A program made the translations under genes and the position numbers. Shown one piece after another: positions 16,330-25,345 of a DNA stretch of 64,000 nt (positions are counted from its first letter, which is position 1; every line of letters begins with the position of its first letter). The notes under the pieces were generated by a model. That model did not search any database. It saw only the letters and a program-made list of their open reading frames with translations, and had not been told where the DNA came from. Location: positions 1-64,000 of the forward strand of contig NZ_JIBT01000035.1 in NCBI RefSeq assembly GCF_001039575.1, read 5' to 3'. This DNA comes from Halomonas sp. PR-M31 (GTDB taxonomy: Bacteria; Pseudomonadota; Gammaproteobacteria; Pseudomonadales; Halomonadaceae).

Positions 16330-17376
16330 ATGAACAAATACAACATCACATGGATGGCGCCTTCTCTGTTTGCGGTCGCGCTTTCCGCCCAGGCGTCGGA
16401 GCCAACGGAGCTGGTATTCCTCAACTGGGGGGATTACATGGATCCGGAGATTCTCGAGGAGTTCGAACGGCGTACCGGCATCAGGGTGAAGCAAACCCAT
16501 TTTGTGTCCGATGCCGCTCGGGACGAGATTTTAATCGAGACCGAGGGTAGAGGCTTCGATATAACGACTGTCGACGGCACGTCAATTCAGATTCTGGCCA
16601 AACGCGGCTGGCTCGAGCCCATTGATGAAACGACGATTCCCAACCTGAAGCATATCGCTCCACGCTGGCGTACAACCCATGAGGAAGCCGAGACGTATAG
16701 CGTGCCTTATTTCTGGGGCACCCTCGGTATCGCCTACCGTCAGGATCTGGTTCCCTTCACCGTTTCGAGCTGGATGGATCTGTTACAACCCTCGGAGGCG
16801 CTGTACGGCAAGGTGAGCATGATCAATGATCCCAGAGATCTGATCGGGGCGGCACTCAAGGCGCTGGGGTACTCCCTCAACAGCACCGAGCCGAAAGAGC
16901 TTGCAGAGGCGGAGGCATTGCTGCAAGCCCAGACGCCCGCAGTCACCACTTACCAATACGTTTCCTTCAATGAAAACTCTGCCTTGGTGAACGGTCAGGT
17001 GGTCATGAGCATGATGTACAACGGTGATGCCATGGCGGTGCAGGAGTACAACGACAACATCGCCTTCGTGCTCCCCAAAGAGGGCAGCAACATCTGGGTC
17101 GACTATTTGAGTATTCTCAGTGCTTCCACGGAGAAGGCTGCCGCCAAGGAGTTCATCAATTTTCTCAACGAGCCTGAGATCGCCGCACGCCTTGCGCAGT
17201 ATCTCTATTACGCCACGCCCAACCGGGCCGCTGAAGAACTGTTGCCGGCAGCGTTCAAAAATGATCCGGTCATCTATCCGAGCGAAAAGGCGTTGGAAAA
17301 GTCGGAAACCTATCGACATCTGCCTGCTCGAACGCAAAAAAACCGAGCAGCGATTTTTTCGCGGCTCGTTTACTGA
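16330..17376 (+). CDS. PotD/NspS-like periplasmic binding protein 3
   Basis: A 348-residue third paralog with a signal peptide ending near AQAS. LNWGDYMDPEIL replaces the WPDY of the other two with WGDY, and the acidic pair lies in NDPRDLIGAA; NIWVDYLSILS keeps the Trp/Asp pair. It ends only 15 bases before the GGDEF-EAL gene, so the two are very probably co-transcribed, the same order as nspS-mbaA in Vibrio cholerae. It is therefore the best candidate for the direct periplasmic partner of the receptor. Differences from paralogs 1 and 2 in the first pocket segment may reflect a different ligand. Expression likely starts at the sigma28 promoter at 16112. Confidence 0.91.
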   Translation: MNKYNITWMAPSLFAVALSAQASEPTELVFLNWGDYMDPEILEEFERRTGIRVKQTHFVSDAARDEILIETEGRGFDITTVDGTSIQILAKRGWLEPIDETTIPNLKHIAPRWRTTHEEAETYSVPYFWGTLGIAYRQDLVPFTVSSWMDLLQPSEALYGKVSMINDPRDLIGAALKALGYSLNSTEPKELAEAEALLQAQTPAVTTYQYVSFNENSALVNGQVVMSMMYNGDAMAVQEYNDNIAFVLPKEGSNIWVDYLSILSASTEKAAAKEFINFLNEPEIAARLAQYLYYATPNRAAEELLPAAFKNDPVIYPSEKALEKSETYRHLPARTQKNRAAIFSRLVY

Positions 17377-17391
17377 GTCTGGACTCAATTC

Positions 17392-19890
17392 ATGCGCTTA
17401 CATGCCAAGGTCCTGATGGTCGTCGTCCCGCTAGCCGTCATCCCGCTGCTGGTGCTGGGATGGCTTGCCTATGATCAACTGCGCTCCTCGGGGATCGAGC
17501 GCAGTTCGAGCCAGATGACGACGGTGATGGATCAGCTGGCACGCAGCTTCCAGATGCATCAGGACGTTGCCGAGGCCAACATCCAGCTGTTTGCCGATGC
17601 TTCTCTGATGCGCTCCTATGCCCTGACGAAGGACGAGGAGGAGCGTTATGTATTGATGCTTCCCTCACTGTTGAAGCTTTTTACCAGCTATCTACGAGCG
17701 TACCCGGATTACACGGAAATTCGTTTTTTGCTGCCAGACGGGTACGAGGATGCCCGCGCCACCCTGAAGCCAATACCCAACGCCATGGAGGAGGAGGGTG
17801 AGACACCTTTCTTCAAGGCCCTTTCTCGATTTGAAGGCACGACGATGAGCCGCGTTTCCATTCGGCCTGATGTCGATGGGGCGTCAATGCAGGTTGCACG
17901 GCCGATCAGGCTGATCAACCTAGCGATGGAAGATCCTCTGAGTGCCAGACCTACGCTTCGTGGTTATCTAATCGTCACCATGACCCTGGACTTCATGACG
18001 GAACAGATGACGGCCAGTCGGATCGGTGAAAACGGTCATACGCTCATCGTCAACAAGCAAGGCGAGATCCTGTTCCATCAAGATCCTTCTCAGATAGGCA
18101 AGCAGCTTGCGGCGCAACTGTTGGAGAAAGCCTGGAGCGCGGATGGCAGTAAGCGGCTGTTGAATGCCGCCTATCAAGACGAGCCGGGTCTGGTGGCTAC
18201 CCGTCGATTGCATGAGGATCTGCTGCTGATCGGTGTACTGCCGGAATCGGAACTGCTAGGGGAGAGCCAGCGTCTGGAGAAGGTCATCGTCTGGATCGTC
18301 TTTGGTACCGTCGTGCTAATGATTGTCGCCCTGCTGATCGCCATGAACCTGCTCATGGTGCGACCCTTGAAACAGCTGATGCGCGCGGTTCGCGAAATTG
18401 GTAGCGGCAACCTGACGCCGAGAATTGCCTTGTCTTCCAACGACGAGCTGGGCCAGCTGGCGTTGAGCTTTCAGGAAATGGGACGACATCTACAAACGTC
18501 ACGGCACAAGATCGAGCGTCTGGCGTACCATGACAGCCTGACCGGCCTGCCCAATCGGCTCATGTTTCATGAGTATCTGCAGCACATGGTCGCCCTTGCC
18601 CGCCGCGAAGATACACAAATGGCGATCCTGTTTCTCGATCTGGACAACTTCAAGCGCATCAACGATACCTTGGGGCATCAGGTAGGCGATCAGCTGCTGA
18701 AGGAGATGGCGGCGCGGCTATCGATGGTGCTTCGCCTGGAAGACTTCATCTACCATGAGGCGTATCCGAATACCTCCGAGGTGATCGCTCGCCTAGGGGG
18801 CGATGAATTCATCATCCTGTTACCCAACATCAAGAGCCCGAAAGACGCAGCAAAGACCGCGACTCGTATACTCAAGGCGATAAAGGATCCGGTCTATCTG
18901 GATGGTCATGAGCTATGTATCGGTACCAGCATCGGTATTTCGCTATTCCCAAGCGACGGCGCAGAGGTGAATGACCTGGTCAAGTACGCGGACGCCGCCA
19001 TGTACCATGCCAAGGAACAAGGGCGTCACAACTTCCAGTTCTATTCCGCTTCCCAGAACCTGGTGACCACAGAGCTCTTGTCCCTGGAGAGCCGCTTGCG
19101 ACGAGCGCTTTCGAACAACGAATTCGAGCTCTATTACCAGCCCCAGATACAAACCGGAACCGGTGATATAACCGGGGTCGAAGCCCTGCTGCGCTGGAAC
19201 GATCCCGATCACGGCATCATTGCACCGGATCAGTTCATTCCCGTGGCCGAAGATTGTGGTCTGATCCTGCCGATCGGGGAGTGGGTGCTGCACGAGGCCT
19301 GTCGCCAGATCAGCGCCTGGACGGCGGCAGGGCTTCCTCAAATAACCGTTTCGGTAAACGTTTCTGGTATTCAACTGCAGCGTCAGGAGCTTCCCTTTAT
19401 CGTTGACCGGGTGCTGGCCAATACCCGGCTCAAGGCGGAATTCCTTGAATTGGAAATCACCGAAACCACCTTGATGAAGGTCAATGCTGATGTCATCGAG
19501 CACTTGAGTGCAATGCAGCGTAAAAGCATTACCATCTCTTTGGACGATTTCGGCACCGGCTACTCATCGCTGAGCCTTCTACGCGGGCTACCCATCGGTA
19601 AACTCAAGATCGACAAGAGTTTCGTGCAGGGCATGCTGACGGACCCGCAGGATGCGGCAATCGTATCGGCCATTTTGTTCATCGCCAGAAGTCTGGGGCT
19701 CAAGGCGACCGCAGAGGGCGTCGAAACTCGGGAGCAGGCAATACGGCTTACCCAGGAAGGGTGCGATCAGCTTCAAGGCTATCTATTGAGTCGACCCCTA
19801 CCCGCATCCGAAATGGCCAGGCTGTTGAAAAATGGCATCGCCAATGAAACGTTTGCTGCATCGATGGGAATGTCATCGGACGTTCTATAA
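17392..19890 (+). CDS. Membrane diguanylate cyclase/phosphodiesterase, MbaA-like
   Basis: An 832-residue inner membrane protein. TM1 (about 7-27), a periplasmic Cache-type domain (about 30-295), TM2 (about 298-321), HAMP (about 322-375), GGDEF domain (GGDEF at 469-473) and EAL domain (EAL at 597-599). Both active sites look complete: RLGGDEF, and in the EAL domain EALLRW, NVSGIQL, EITET, DFGTGYSS and KIDKSF. About 14 extra residues sit just before the GGDEF motif, and no RxxD inhibitory site is at the usual place. It may make or break c-di-GMP depending on signal. Its position 15 bases after a PotD-like gene argues that a periplasmic binding protein docks on its sensor domain, as NspS does on MbaA. 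Confidence 0.94.
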   Translation: MRLHAKVLMVVVPLAVIPLLVLGWLAYDQLRSSGIERSSSQMTTVMDQLARSFQMHQDVAEANIQLFADASLMRSYALTKDEEERYVLMLPSLLKLFTSYLRAYPDYTEIRFLLPDGYEDARATLKPIPNAMEEEGETPFFKALSRFEGTTMSRVSIRPDVDGASMQVARPIRLINLAMEDPLSARPTLRGYLIVTMTLDFMTEQMTASRIGENGHTLIVNKQGEILFHQDPSQIGKQLAAQLLEKAWSADGSKRLLNAAYQDEPGLVATRRLHEDLLLIGVLPESELLGESQRLEKVIVWIVFGTVVLMIVALLIAMNLLMVRPLKQLMRAVREIGSGNLTPRIALSSNDELGQLALSFQEMGRHLQTSRHKIERLAYHDSLTGLPNRLMFHEYLQHMVALARREDTQMAILFLDLDNFKRINDTLGHQVGDQLLKEMAARLSMVLRLEDFIYHEAYPNTSEVIARLGGDEFIILLPNIKSPKDAAKTATRILKAIKDPVYLDGHELCIGTSIGISLFPSDGAEVNDLVKYADAAMYHAKEQGRHNFQFYSASQNLVTTELLSLESRLRRALSNNEFELYYQPQIQTGTGDITGVEALLRWNDPDHGIIAPDQFIPVAEDCGLILPIGEWVLHEACRQISAWTAAGLPQITVSVNVSGIQLQRQELPFIVDRVLANTRLKAEFLELEITETTLMKVNADVIEHLSAMQRKSITISLDDFGTGYSSLSLLRGLPIGKLKIDKSFVQGMLTDPQDAAIVSAILFIARSLGLKATAEGVETREQAIRLTQEGCDQLQGYLLSRPLPASEMARLLKNGIANETFAASMGMSSDVL

Positions 19891-19927
19891 CGTCACTCAT
19901 CCAATAAAACAAGATTAGGGAATGCAT

Positions 19928-21462
19928 ATGGCGTTAGCATCGTTACCACGCGCGCAGGATTGGGCCTCGAAGCGCCGGAAGTACTGGTCGAAGTGCATCT
20001 CTCAAATGGGTTGCCCGGCCTGACCCTGGTAGGGCTGCCGGAAACCGCGGTGCGGGAAAGCCGTGAGCGGGTGCGCAGCGCCCTGCTCAATGCCGGATTC
20101 GATTTTCCCACCACCCGGCGCATCACTGTCAATCTGGCCCCGGCGGATCTACCTAAGGAGGGCGGGCGCTTCGATCTGCCCATCGCTCTGGGGATTCTGG
20201 TGGCCTCCGAACAGATACCCGTATCCGCGCTGGAAGGACTCGAATGCCTGGGCGAATTGGCTTTGGACGGGCGGCTGCGATCGATCAACGGCGCCTTGCC
20301 CGTTGCGCTGGCTACTCAGAAAGCCGGACGGCGATTGCTGCTGCCAGGGAGCAATGCCAATGAGGCCGCCCTGGCCGGCGATCTTGCGGTACTGCCCGCG
20401 GAGCACTTGGGTCAGGTGGTGGCGCATTTGCTCGGACACGACGTCATCCCACCTCACCGACTCGCTATACCGGCGTTACCGGATAGCACAAGCGAAGATC
20501 TTGCCGACGTGCGCGGTCAGTATCAGGCGCGCCGTGCGCTGGAAGTCGCGGCGGCAGGCGGGCACAATCTGCTGTTTGCTGGCCCACCCGGCACCGGCAA
20601 GACCATGCTGGCCAGCCGCTTGCCAGGCATTCTGCCGCCGCTCTCACATGAGGAGGCGCTCGAGGTTGCAGCAATCCGTTCGGTCTGTGGGCTGGGGTTG
20701 CTCGAACGTTGGGGAGAAAGACCCTTCCGTTCCCCGCATCATACTGCCAGCGGCGTGGCTTTGGTGGGCGGTGGCTCAAAACCAAGGCCCGGCGAGATTT
20801 CGCTGGCTCACCAGGGTGTACTTTTTCTTGATGAACTGCCCCAGTTCGATCGCAGCGTGCTGGAAGTGATGCGGGAACCGCTGGAATCCGGGCGCATTCA
20901 TATTGCCCGAGCCAGCCACCAGCGCTGCTTTCCCGCAAACTTTCAACTGGTTGCGGCCATGAACCCCTGCCCTTGTGGTCATCTTGGCGATCCGCGCCAG
21001 GACTGCGTCTGTACCCAGACGCAGATACAGCGCTATCAGTCCCGACTATCCGGCCCCTTGCTCGATCGTATCGACCTGCAGGTGGAAGTGCCGGCGCTTC
21101 CGGCGGATCAGTTGACAGCGCCCACGACCGGCGAAAGCTCGGCGGTGGTGCGCGAACGCGTACTTGCCGCACGCCAGCGCCAACAAGCTCGAGGTGCGCT
21201 CAATGCACGCTTGCCAGGGCGGGAGCTGGAAGCGGTCTGCGCTCTTGGCAGTGACGAGCGCCTCTGGTTGGCGGATGTTCTGACCCGGCTCAAGCTTTCG
21301 GCCCGGGCCTATCACCGCGTGCTGCGGGTTGCACTGACCCTGGCGGACCTGGCGGACGAGTCGCGTCCCACTCGAGCACATCTGATGGAAGCCATAGGTT
21401 ATCGACAGCTGGATCGTTTACGCGGTATTAGTGCAGCCTCAAAAACCCAAGAGAGTATTTGA
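19928..21462 (+). CDS. comM: ComM/YifB-family Mg-chelatase-like AAA+ ATPase (start frameshifted)
   Basis: ComM is a hexameric helicase for branch migration in natural transformation. The open frame from 19960 (TTG) lacks the first ~10 residues. ATG 19928, preceded by TTAGGG, would encode the proper start, but a base is missing near 19939; adding one A gives MALAIVTTRAGLGLEAPEV and a 511-residue protein of normal length. Visible are the N-terminal ChlI-like domain (VEVHLSNGLPGLTLVGLPE), Walker A GPPGTGKTMLASRL (about 225), Walker B VLFLDELPQF, and the C-terminal domain with CVCTQTQIQRYQSRLSGPLLDRID. Its stop overlaps the exchanger start (TGATG). The frameshift is probably a sequence error; a TTG start is the alternative. 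Confidence 0.88.
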
Positions 21463-22502
21463 TGCTGTCACTGCTGAATGAAATGTCTCTGACGTTTGCT
21501 ATTGGCCTGTTCCTGGTGTTTGCCGCCGTGATCGGCGTGGTCGGTACCCGTCTGGCGCATATCGTCGATGATCTGGCTGATCGTACCGGCCTCGGTGAGG
21601 CTATCGCTGGCGCCGTGTTGATGGGAATGGCAACCTCGCTTTCCGGCATCGTGCTGTCCGTGAGCGCGGCGCTGCGGGATCAGCCTGAGCTTGCCATGAG
21701 TAACGCCCTCGGCGGCATCGCGGTGCAGACCCTGTTTCTGACCGCGGCGGATATTGCCTACAAGCGCGCCAATCTTGAACATGCGGCGGCCTCTATCGGC
21801 AATCTCATGCAGGGGTCGCTGCTCTTGTGCATGCTGGCGCTGCTGCTGATTGGACGCTTCTCGCCGGAAGTCACGATCTGGAACGTTCATCCGATCACGC
21901 CGCTTCTGTTCATCGGCTATGTGTATGGGCTGCATCTGGTCGGCAAGGCCCAGGCCAATCCCATGTGGCGACCATCCCGCACTCGAGAAACCAAGGTCGA
22001 CGAGCCGGATGAGCAGGCCCTGCAGCAGCCTTTGATCACGCTGTGGCTGATCTTCGCGCTATTGGCCGCGGTACTGGGGATTTCAGGCTTCGTGCTGGAG
22101 CGTAGCGCCTCGGTGATCGCCGAGCAGACAGGGCTCGGTCAGGCGGCGGTAGGGGTGTTGTTGACCTCCGTAGCCACTTCGCTACCCGAGCTTGTTACCA
22201 CGATTGCCGCCGTGCGCCGTGGTGCCCTGACCCTGGCAGTGGCCGGTATCATTGGTGGCAACGCCTTCGATACGCTGTTTGCCGCGGCCTCGGACATCGC
22301 CTATCGTGGCGGTTCTATCTATCACGCGGTGCCGGACTCCGTCACCTTGTGGGTTGCCTTGTCGCTACTCATGACCGGGGTGTTGATCATGGGGCTGATA
22401 CGCCGCGAGGAACAGGGGCCTGGACGTATCGGTTTCGAGAGTGTGGCGATCATCGCCTGCTATGTGGCCGGGGTGGTGATGGTGTTCTACAACGGCGGTT
22501 AG
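21462..22502 (+). CDS. Sodium/calcium exchanger-family membrane protein
   Basis: A 346-residue inner membrane protein with two homologous five-helix halves. The alpha-repeat signatures are GMATSLSGIVLS (about 52-63) and SVATSLPELVTT (about 240), with GNAFDTLFAA in the second half. The second repeat has the Glu of the cation site, while the first has SGI where many family members have an acidic residue, so ion specificity is uncertain. A hydrophilic loop (about 165-190) joins the halves. The start overlaps the comM stop by one base, so translation is coupled though the functions are unrelated. Confidence 0.88.
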   Translation: MLSLLNEMSLTFAIGLFLVFAAVIGVVGTRLAHIVDDLADRTGLGEAIAGAVLMGMATSLSGIVLSVSAALRDQPELAMSNALGGIAVQTLFLTAADIAYKRANLEHAAASIGNLMQGSLLLCMLALLLIGRFSPEVTIWNVHPITPLLFIGYVYGLHLVGKAQANPMWRPSRTRETKVDEPDEQALQQPLITLWLIFALLAAVLGISGFVLERSASVIAEQTGLGQAAVGVLLTSVATSLPELVTTIAAVRRGALTLAVAGIIGGNAFDTLFAAASDIAYRGGSIYHAVPDSVTLWVALSLLMTGVLIMGLIRREEQGPGRIGFESVAIIACYVAGVVMVFYNGG

Positions 22503-22549
22503 CAGGCAGGTGTTGCATGAAGCACCGCGAATTGGGCTCGCTCGGATCT

Positions 22550-23659
22550 TCAGAAAGCGCCTTGCAGGGCTTTTTCCAAGGCATTCAAGCGCTCCGGCTT
22601 CAGCGCATCTTCCAGAGTGCTGATGCGCAGCACATGGCCCAGCGCCGGGTGAGGCGGTCGATGAACCAGGGTGCCGGCGTCGAGCAGTTCGGCATGCACA
22701 CAAGCGGCAAGATCCGCGCTTGGCATGCGCAGGGCGACAAAGTTGGTGGCGCTGTCCGGTACATCGCCGCCCAGCTCCCGTAGCCAGGCCGTCAGACGCT
22801 CTCGGCGATCGATGACGGCGGCAATATGGGCCTGAACCTCATCGGCATGGTCAAGCACCGTCTCCGCAGCCGCCTGGGCAAGGGACGATACGGCGTAGTG
22901 AATCCTTACTTTCTGCAGCATTTCAAGGCATTCAGGCGCGGCGATCGCGTAGCCGATACGCAGTCCGGCAAGGCCGTGGGCCTTGGAGAAGGTGCGTACT
23001 CGGATTACGCCGGGCCAGACCGCGGTGCTGCTGGGCGTCGAGGCGTCCGAACGAAAATCGAAATAGGCCTCGTCCAGCAGTAGCGTGCAATCTTCCGGCA
23101 GCGACTGGCGCAAGGCGGCAATGGCTTGATCCTCATGCAGATGACCGCCGGGATTATCCGGATTGGCCAGGTAAACCAGCCGAGCGTGATGGCGGTTGGC
23201 GGCTTTGGCCAAGGCGGCGAGATTCGGTGCCAGCACCCCTGGTCTGTTCTGATAAGGAACTTCCTGCAGGTCGCAGCCTTGGCCGACGGCAAAATAACCG
23301 AAGGTCGGGTAGGTGCCGGCACTGGCGATCACCACATTGTCTGGTTCGCATGTCGCCCTAAGCGCCAGAGCGATAAGGCTATCGGCGCCAGCATCCACCA
23401 GCAGCGTGTCTAGAGGAATATCCAGAAGCGTCGCCAGGCGTTGGCGTAGGCCAAACGCTTCCGCATCGCTGTAACTGCGTGCCAGCGTCGCCACTTCATC
23501 GCCAAAGCGCTGGGATAACGCCTGATGAGGCATGTCCAACCCTTCGTTGGACCCCAGTCGATGCGGTATTTCCCTGCCCAGTCGTCGTTCCAGCGCCTTG
23601 AGGCCGGGAAAAGGGTTGTGGGGCCCATCACGATAAAGGTGGCGTGCATAGCGGGGCAT
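22550..23659 (-). CDS. Class II pyridoxal-phosphate aminotransferase, HisC-like
   Basis: A 369-residue fold type I aminotransferase related to histidinol-phosphate aminotransferase. It shows the N-terminal LGSNEG substrate loop, ANPDNPGG, DEAYFDF and the PLP lysine region RTFSKAHGLAGLRIGYA (Lys at about 229). No other histidine genes are nearby, so it may be a HisC paralog acting on aromatic or other amino acids. It is first in a possible minus-strand group or alone; the lipoprotein gene upstream ends 21 bases before it. Confidence 0.88.
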   Translation of the reverse strand: MPRYARHLYRDGPHNPFPGLKALERRLGREIPHRLGSNEGLDMPHQALSQRFGDEVATLARSYSDAEAFGLRQRLATLLDIPLDTLLVDAGADSLIALALRATCEPDNVVIASAGTYPTFGYFAVGQGCDLQEVPYQNRPGVLAPNLAALAKAANRHHARLVYLANPDNPGGHLHEDQAIAALRQSLPEDCTLLLDEAYFDFRSDASTPSSTAVWPGVIRVRTFSKAHGLAGLRIGYAIAAPECLEMLQKVRIHYAVSSLAQAAAETVLDHADEVQAHIAAVIDRRERLTAWLRELGGDVPDSATNFVALRMPSADLAACVHAELLDAGTLVHRPPHPALGHVLRISTLEDALKPERLNALEKALQGAF

Positions 23660-23680
23660 AATGACTCCTAAACGTGAAAG

Positions 23681-24160
23681 CTACAGCGCGCTGATATCCA
23701 GCGCACCATCGATGTCCCAGCGCCAGCGCGGTGTCGCACTACCGGGTCTGTATAGAGCCAGCTCCAGGCGATAGGGGCGTAGCTCGCGATCCGAGAGCGT
23801 CAGCACTGGCCCCTGGGCCAGCAAATGGGTTTTCAGCAGCCACTGGTTGTCCGGCGTCGAGGCATCCGCCATGGAAGGCACCCAGTTGAGCACCTGAGGC
23901 CCTTCATGCTGGGCCAGCAGAGCCCGGGTCAGGGTTTCACGAAAATATTCGGTGTCGACTTCCAGGCTCATGTCGATATCCGGTCGCGCCAAAAGCAGCA
24001 CGATATCCTCCGCGGACCAGTCGGGTTTTTCGACGATGGTCTGGGCGGCACGCTCACCCAGGCCATATAGCGCCTGACGCTGGGGCGGGGTCTGGGGCGC
24101 GCTTGCGCAACCTGCAAGCATACCGATCAGTAATACACAGCATAGTGGTTTGGTCGTCAT
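23681..24160 (-). CDS. Putative lipoprotein of unknown function
   Basis: A 159-residue protein with a lipoprotein signal (LIGMLAGC, lipidated Cys at 18). The mature part is about 140 residues with no motif I recognise; the C-terminal half is rich in beta-type sequence (RPYRLELALYRPG, RWRWDIDGALD). Its start overlaps the stop of the upstream alpha/beta hydrolase (ATGA), so the two are probably co-translated. Function cannot be stated. Confidence 0.8.
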   Translation of the reverse strand: MTTKPLCCVLLIGMLAGCASAPQTPPQRQALYGLGERAAQTIVEKPDWSAEDIVLLLARPDIDMSLEVDTEYFRETLTRALLAQHEGPQVLNWVPSMADASTPDNQWLLKTHLLAQGPVLTLSDRELRPYRLELALYRPGSATPRWRWDIDGALDISAL

Positions 24161-25146
24161 GGCGAGGCAGGGTGATGGGTTCCGGAAGAAGAGAAATGAG
24201 GTTCCTGTTCGATCCTGGTCAGGAAGTCGTTCAATTCAGCGAAAAGCGTTTCGCGAATGCTATCGGTTTCGTTGACCAGATGATGGCGTGCATCAGGGTG
24301 ATAATGCACCTCTGCCGCGGGAAACTTGCCTTTCAGCACATCAAGATTCCATTGCCAGTCCACGGTCAGGTCCTGTTCTCCTTGCAGAATCAGTACCGGA
24401 ACGTTGCTTGCGGGCAGCGCTAGCAGATGCGTCATCCAGCGGCGCATGGCACTGACCCAGCTCAAGGTGAGCCGATCCGTCTGAAGCGGATCGCTCTCTT
24501 TCAGGAATGCAACGAACTCCGTGTCCGTCGAGTTGGGCCGGTAGGTACGGGGGATGGAGCCGATGAAAGGACTTGCCAGCCAGTGCAGCCAGTTCGTTTG
24601 ATTCCAGCCCCAAGGGCGCACGAGAGGCGCTAGCAGCACCAGCGCTTGCCAGGGCGCGTCCGTGCCTTGAGCCAGAGCATCCGTGGCTAGAATCGCAGCG
24701 CCAGTGCTTTGACCAATGCCGATCCAGGGCTTGGGTGCTAGATCCTCCAGCAGGAGATGGCGCTGCAAAGCCTGCAGACAAATGCCATACTCCTGAAAAT
24801 CGTCGATGGTTGCCCGAGCGCCGCTGGACAGGCCATGGCCGGGAAGATCCCACAGCACGACCCGTAGGCCCCGGGCTAGCAGGCATTCCAGCAGGTGGCG
24901 ATAAAGCCCCAGATGATCGAAATAGCCGTGCACGACGAAGGCCGTACCGTGAGGCTCCGGCGGCGACCATAGCTGCGTCCACAGGCGATACTGTTCAGTA
25001 TCGACGAAGCCTGCATAAAAGCCCACACTGTCGCGCAGCAACGGTGTCAGCTGATAGTGATCAAGATAGTGAATCAATGACGAAGAGTGGGGTTCAGCAA
25101 TGGAGGCCAAGGGGCCGAAGGCTTGCAATGGTGTGAAATCGATCAT
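24157..25146 (-). CDS. Alpha/beta hydrolase, lysophospholipase-like
   Basis: A 329-residue cytoplasmic hydrolase with the nucleophile elbow GIGQSTGAA (Ser at about 146), the oxyanion HGYFDHLG segment (about 75), a likely acid in GEQDLTVDW and the catalytic His in DARHHLVNE. This is the monoacylglycerol lipase/lysophospholipase (PldB-like) branch. No signal peptide is seen. It overlaps the lipoprotein gene by four bases and is divergent from malate synthase G. The substrate is not known. Confidence 0.88.
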   Translation of the reverse strand: MIDFTPLQAFGPLASIAEPHSSSLIHYLDHYQLTPLLRDSVGFYAGFVDTEQYRLWTQLWSPPEPHGTAFVVHGYFDHLGLYRHLLECLLARGLRVVLWDLPGHGLSSGARATIDDFQEYGICLQALQRHLLLEDLAPKPWIGIGQSTGAAILATDALAQGTDAPWQALVLLAPLVRPWGWNQTNWLHWLASPFIGSIPRTYRPNSTDTEFVAFLKESDPLQTDRLTLSWVSAMRRWMTHLLALPASNVPVLILQGEQDLTVDWQWNLDVLKGKFPAAEVHYHPDARHHLVNETDSIRETLFAELNDFLTRIEQEPHFSSSGTHHPASP

Positions 25147-25345
25147 CGAGTGCTCCCTTTACGCCTCCATGCTAGCCTGAATTCATCACGAAAACGAAAG
25201 TCCTTCTACGTCATTGGTCAAGTGAAGCACACCTCAAGTTCGCTTTCAGGTAACATATGGGCGTCATTTTCATAGGCGTCTTTGTCATAACGAATTTGCC
25301 TATCGCTGGTTAGCAGGCGATAGCAGCGCAGCAGGAGTGTTTTTC

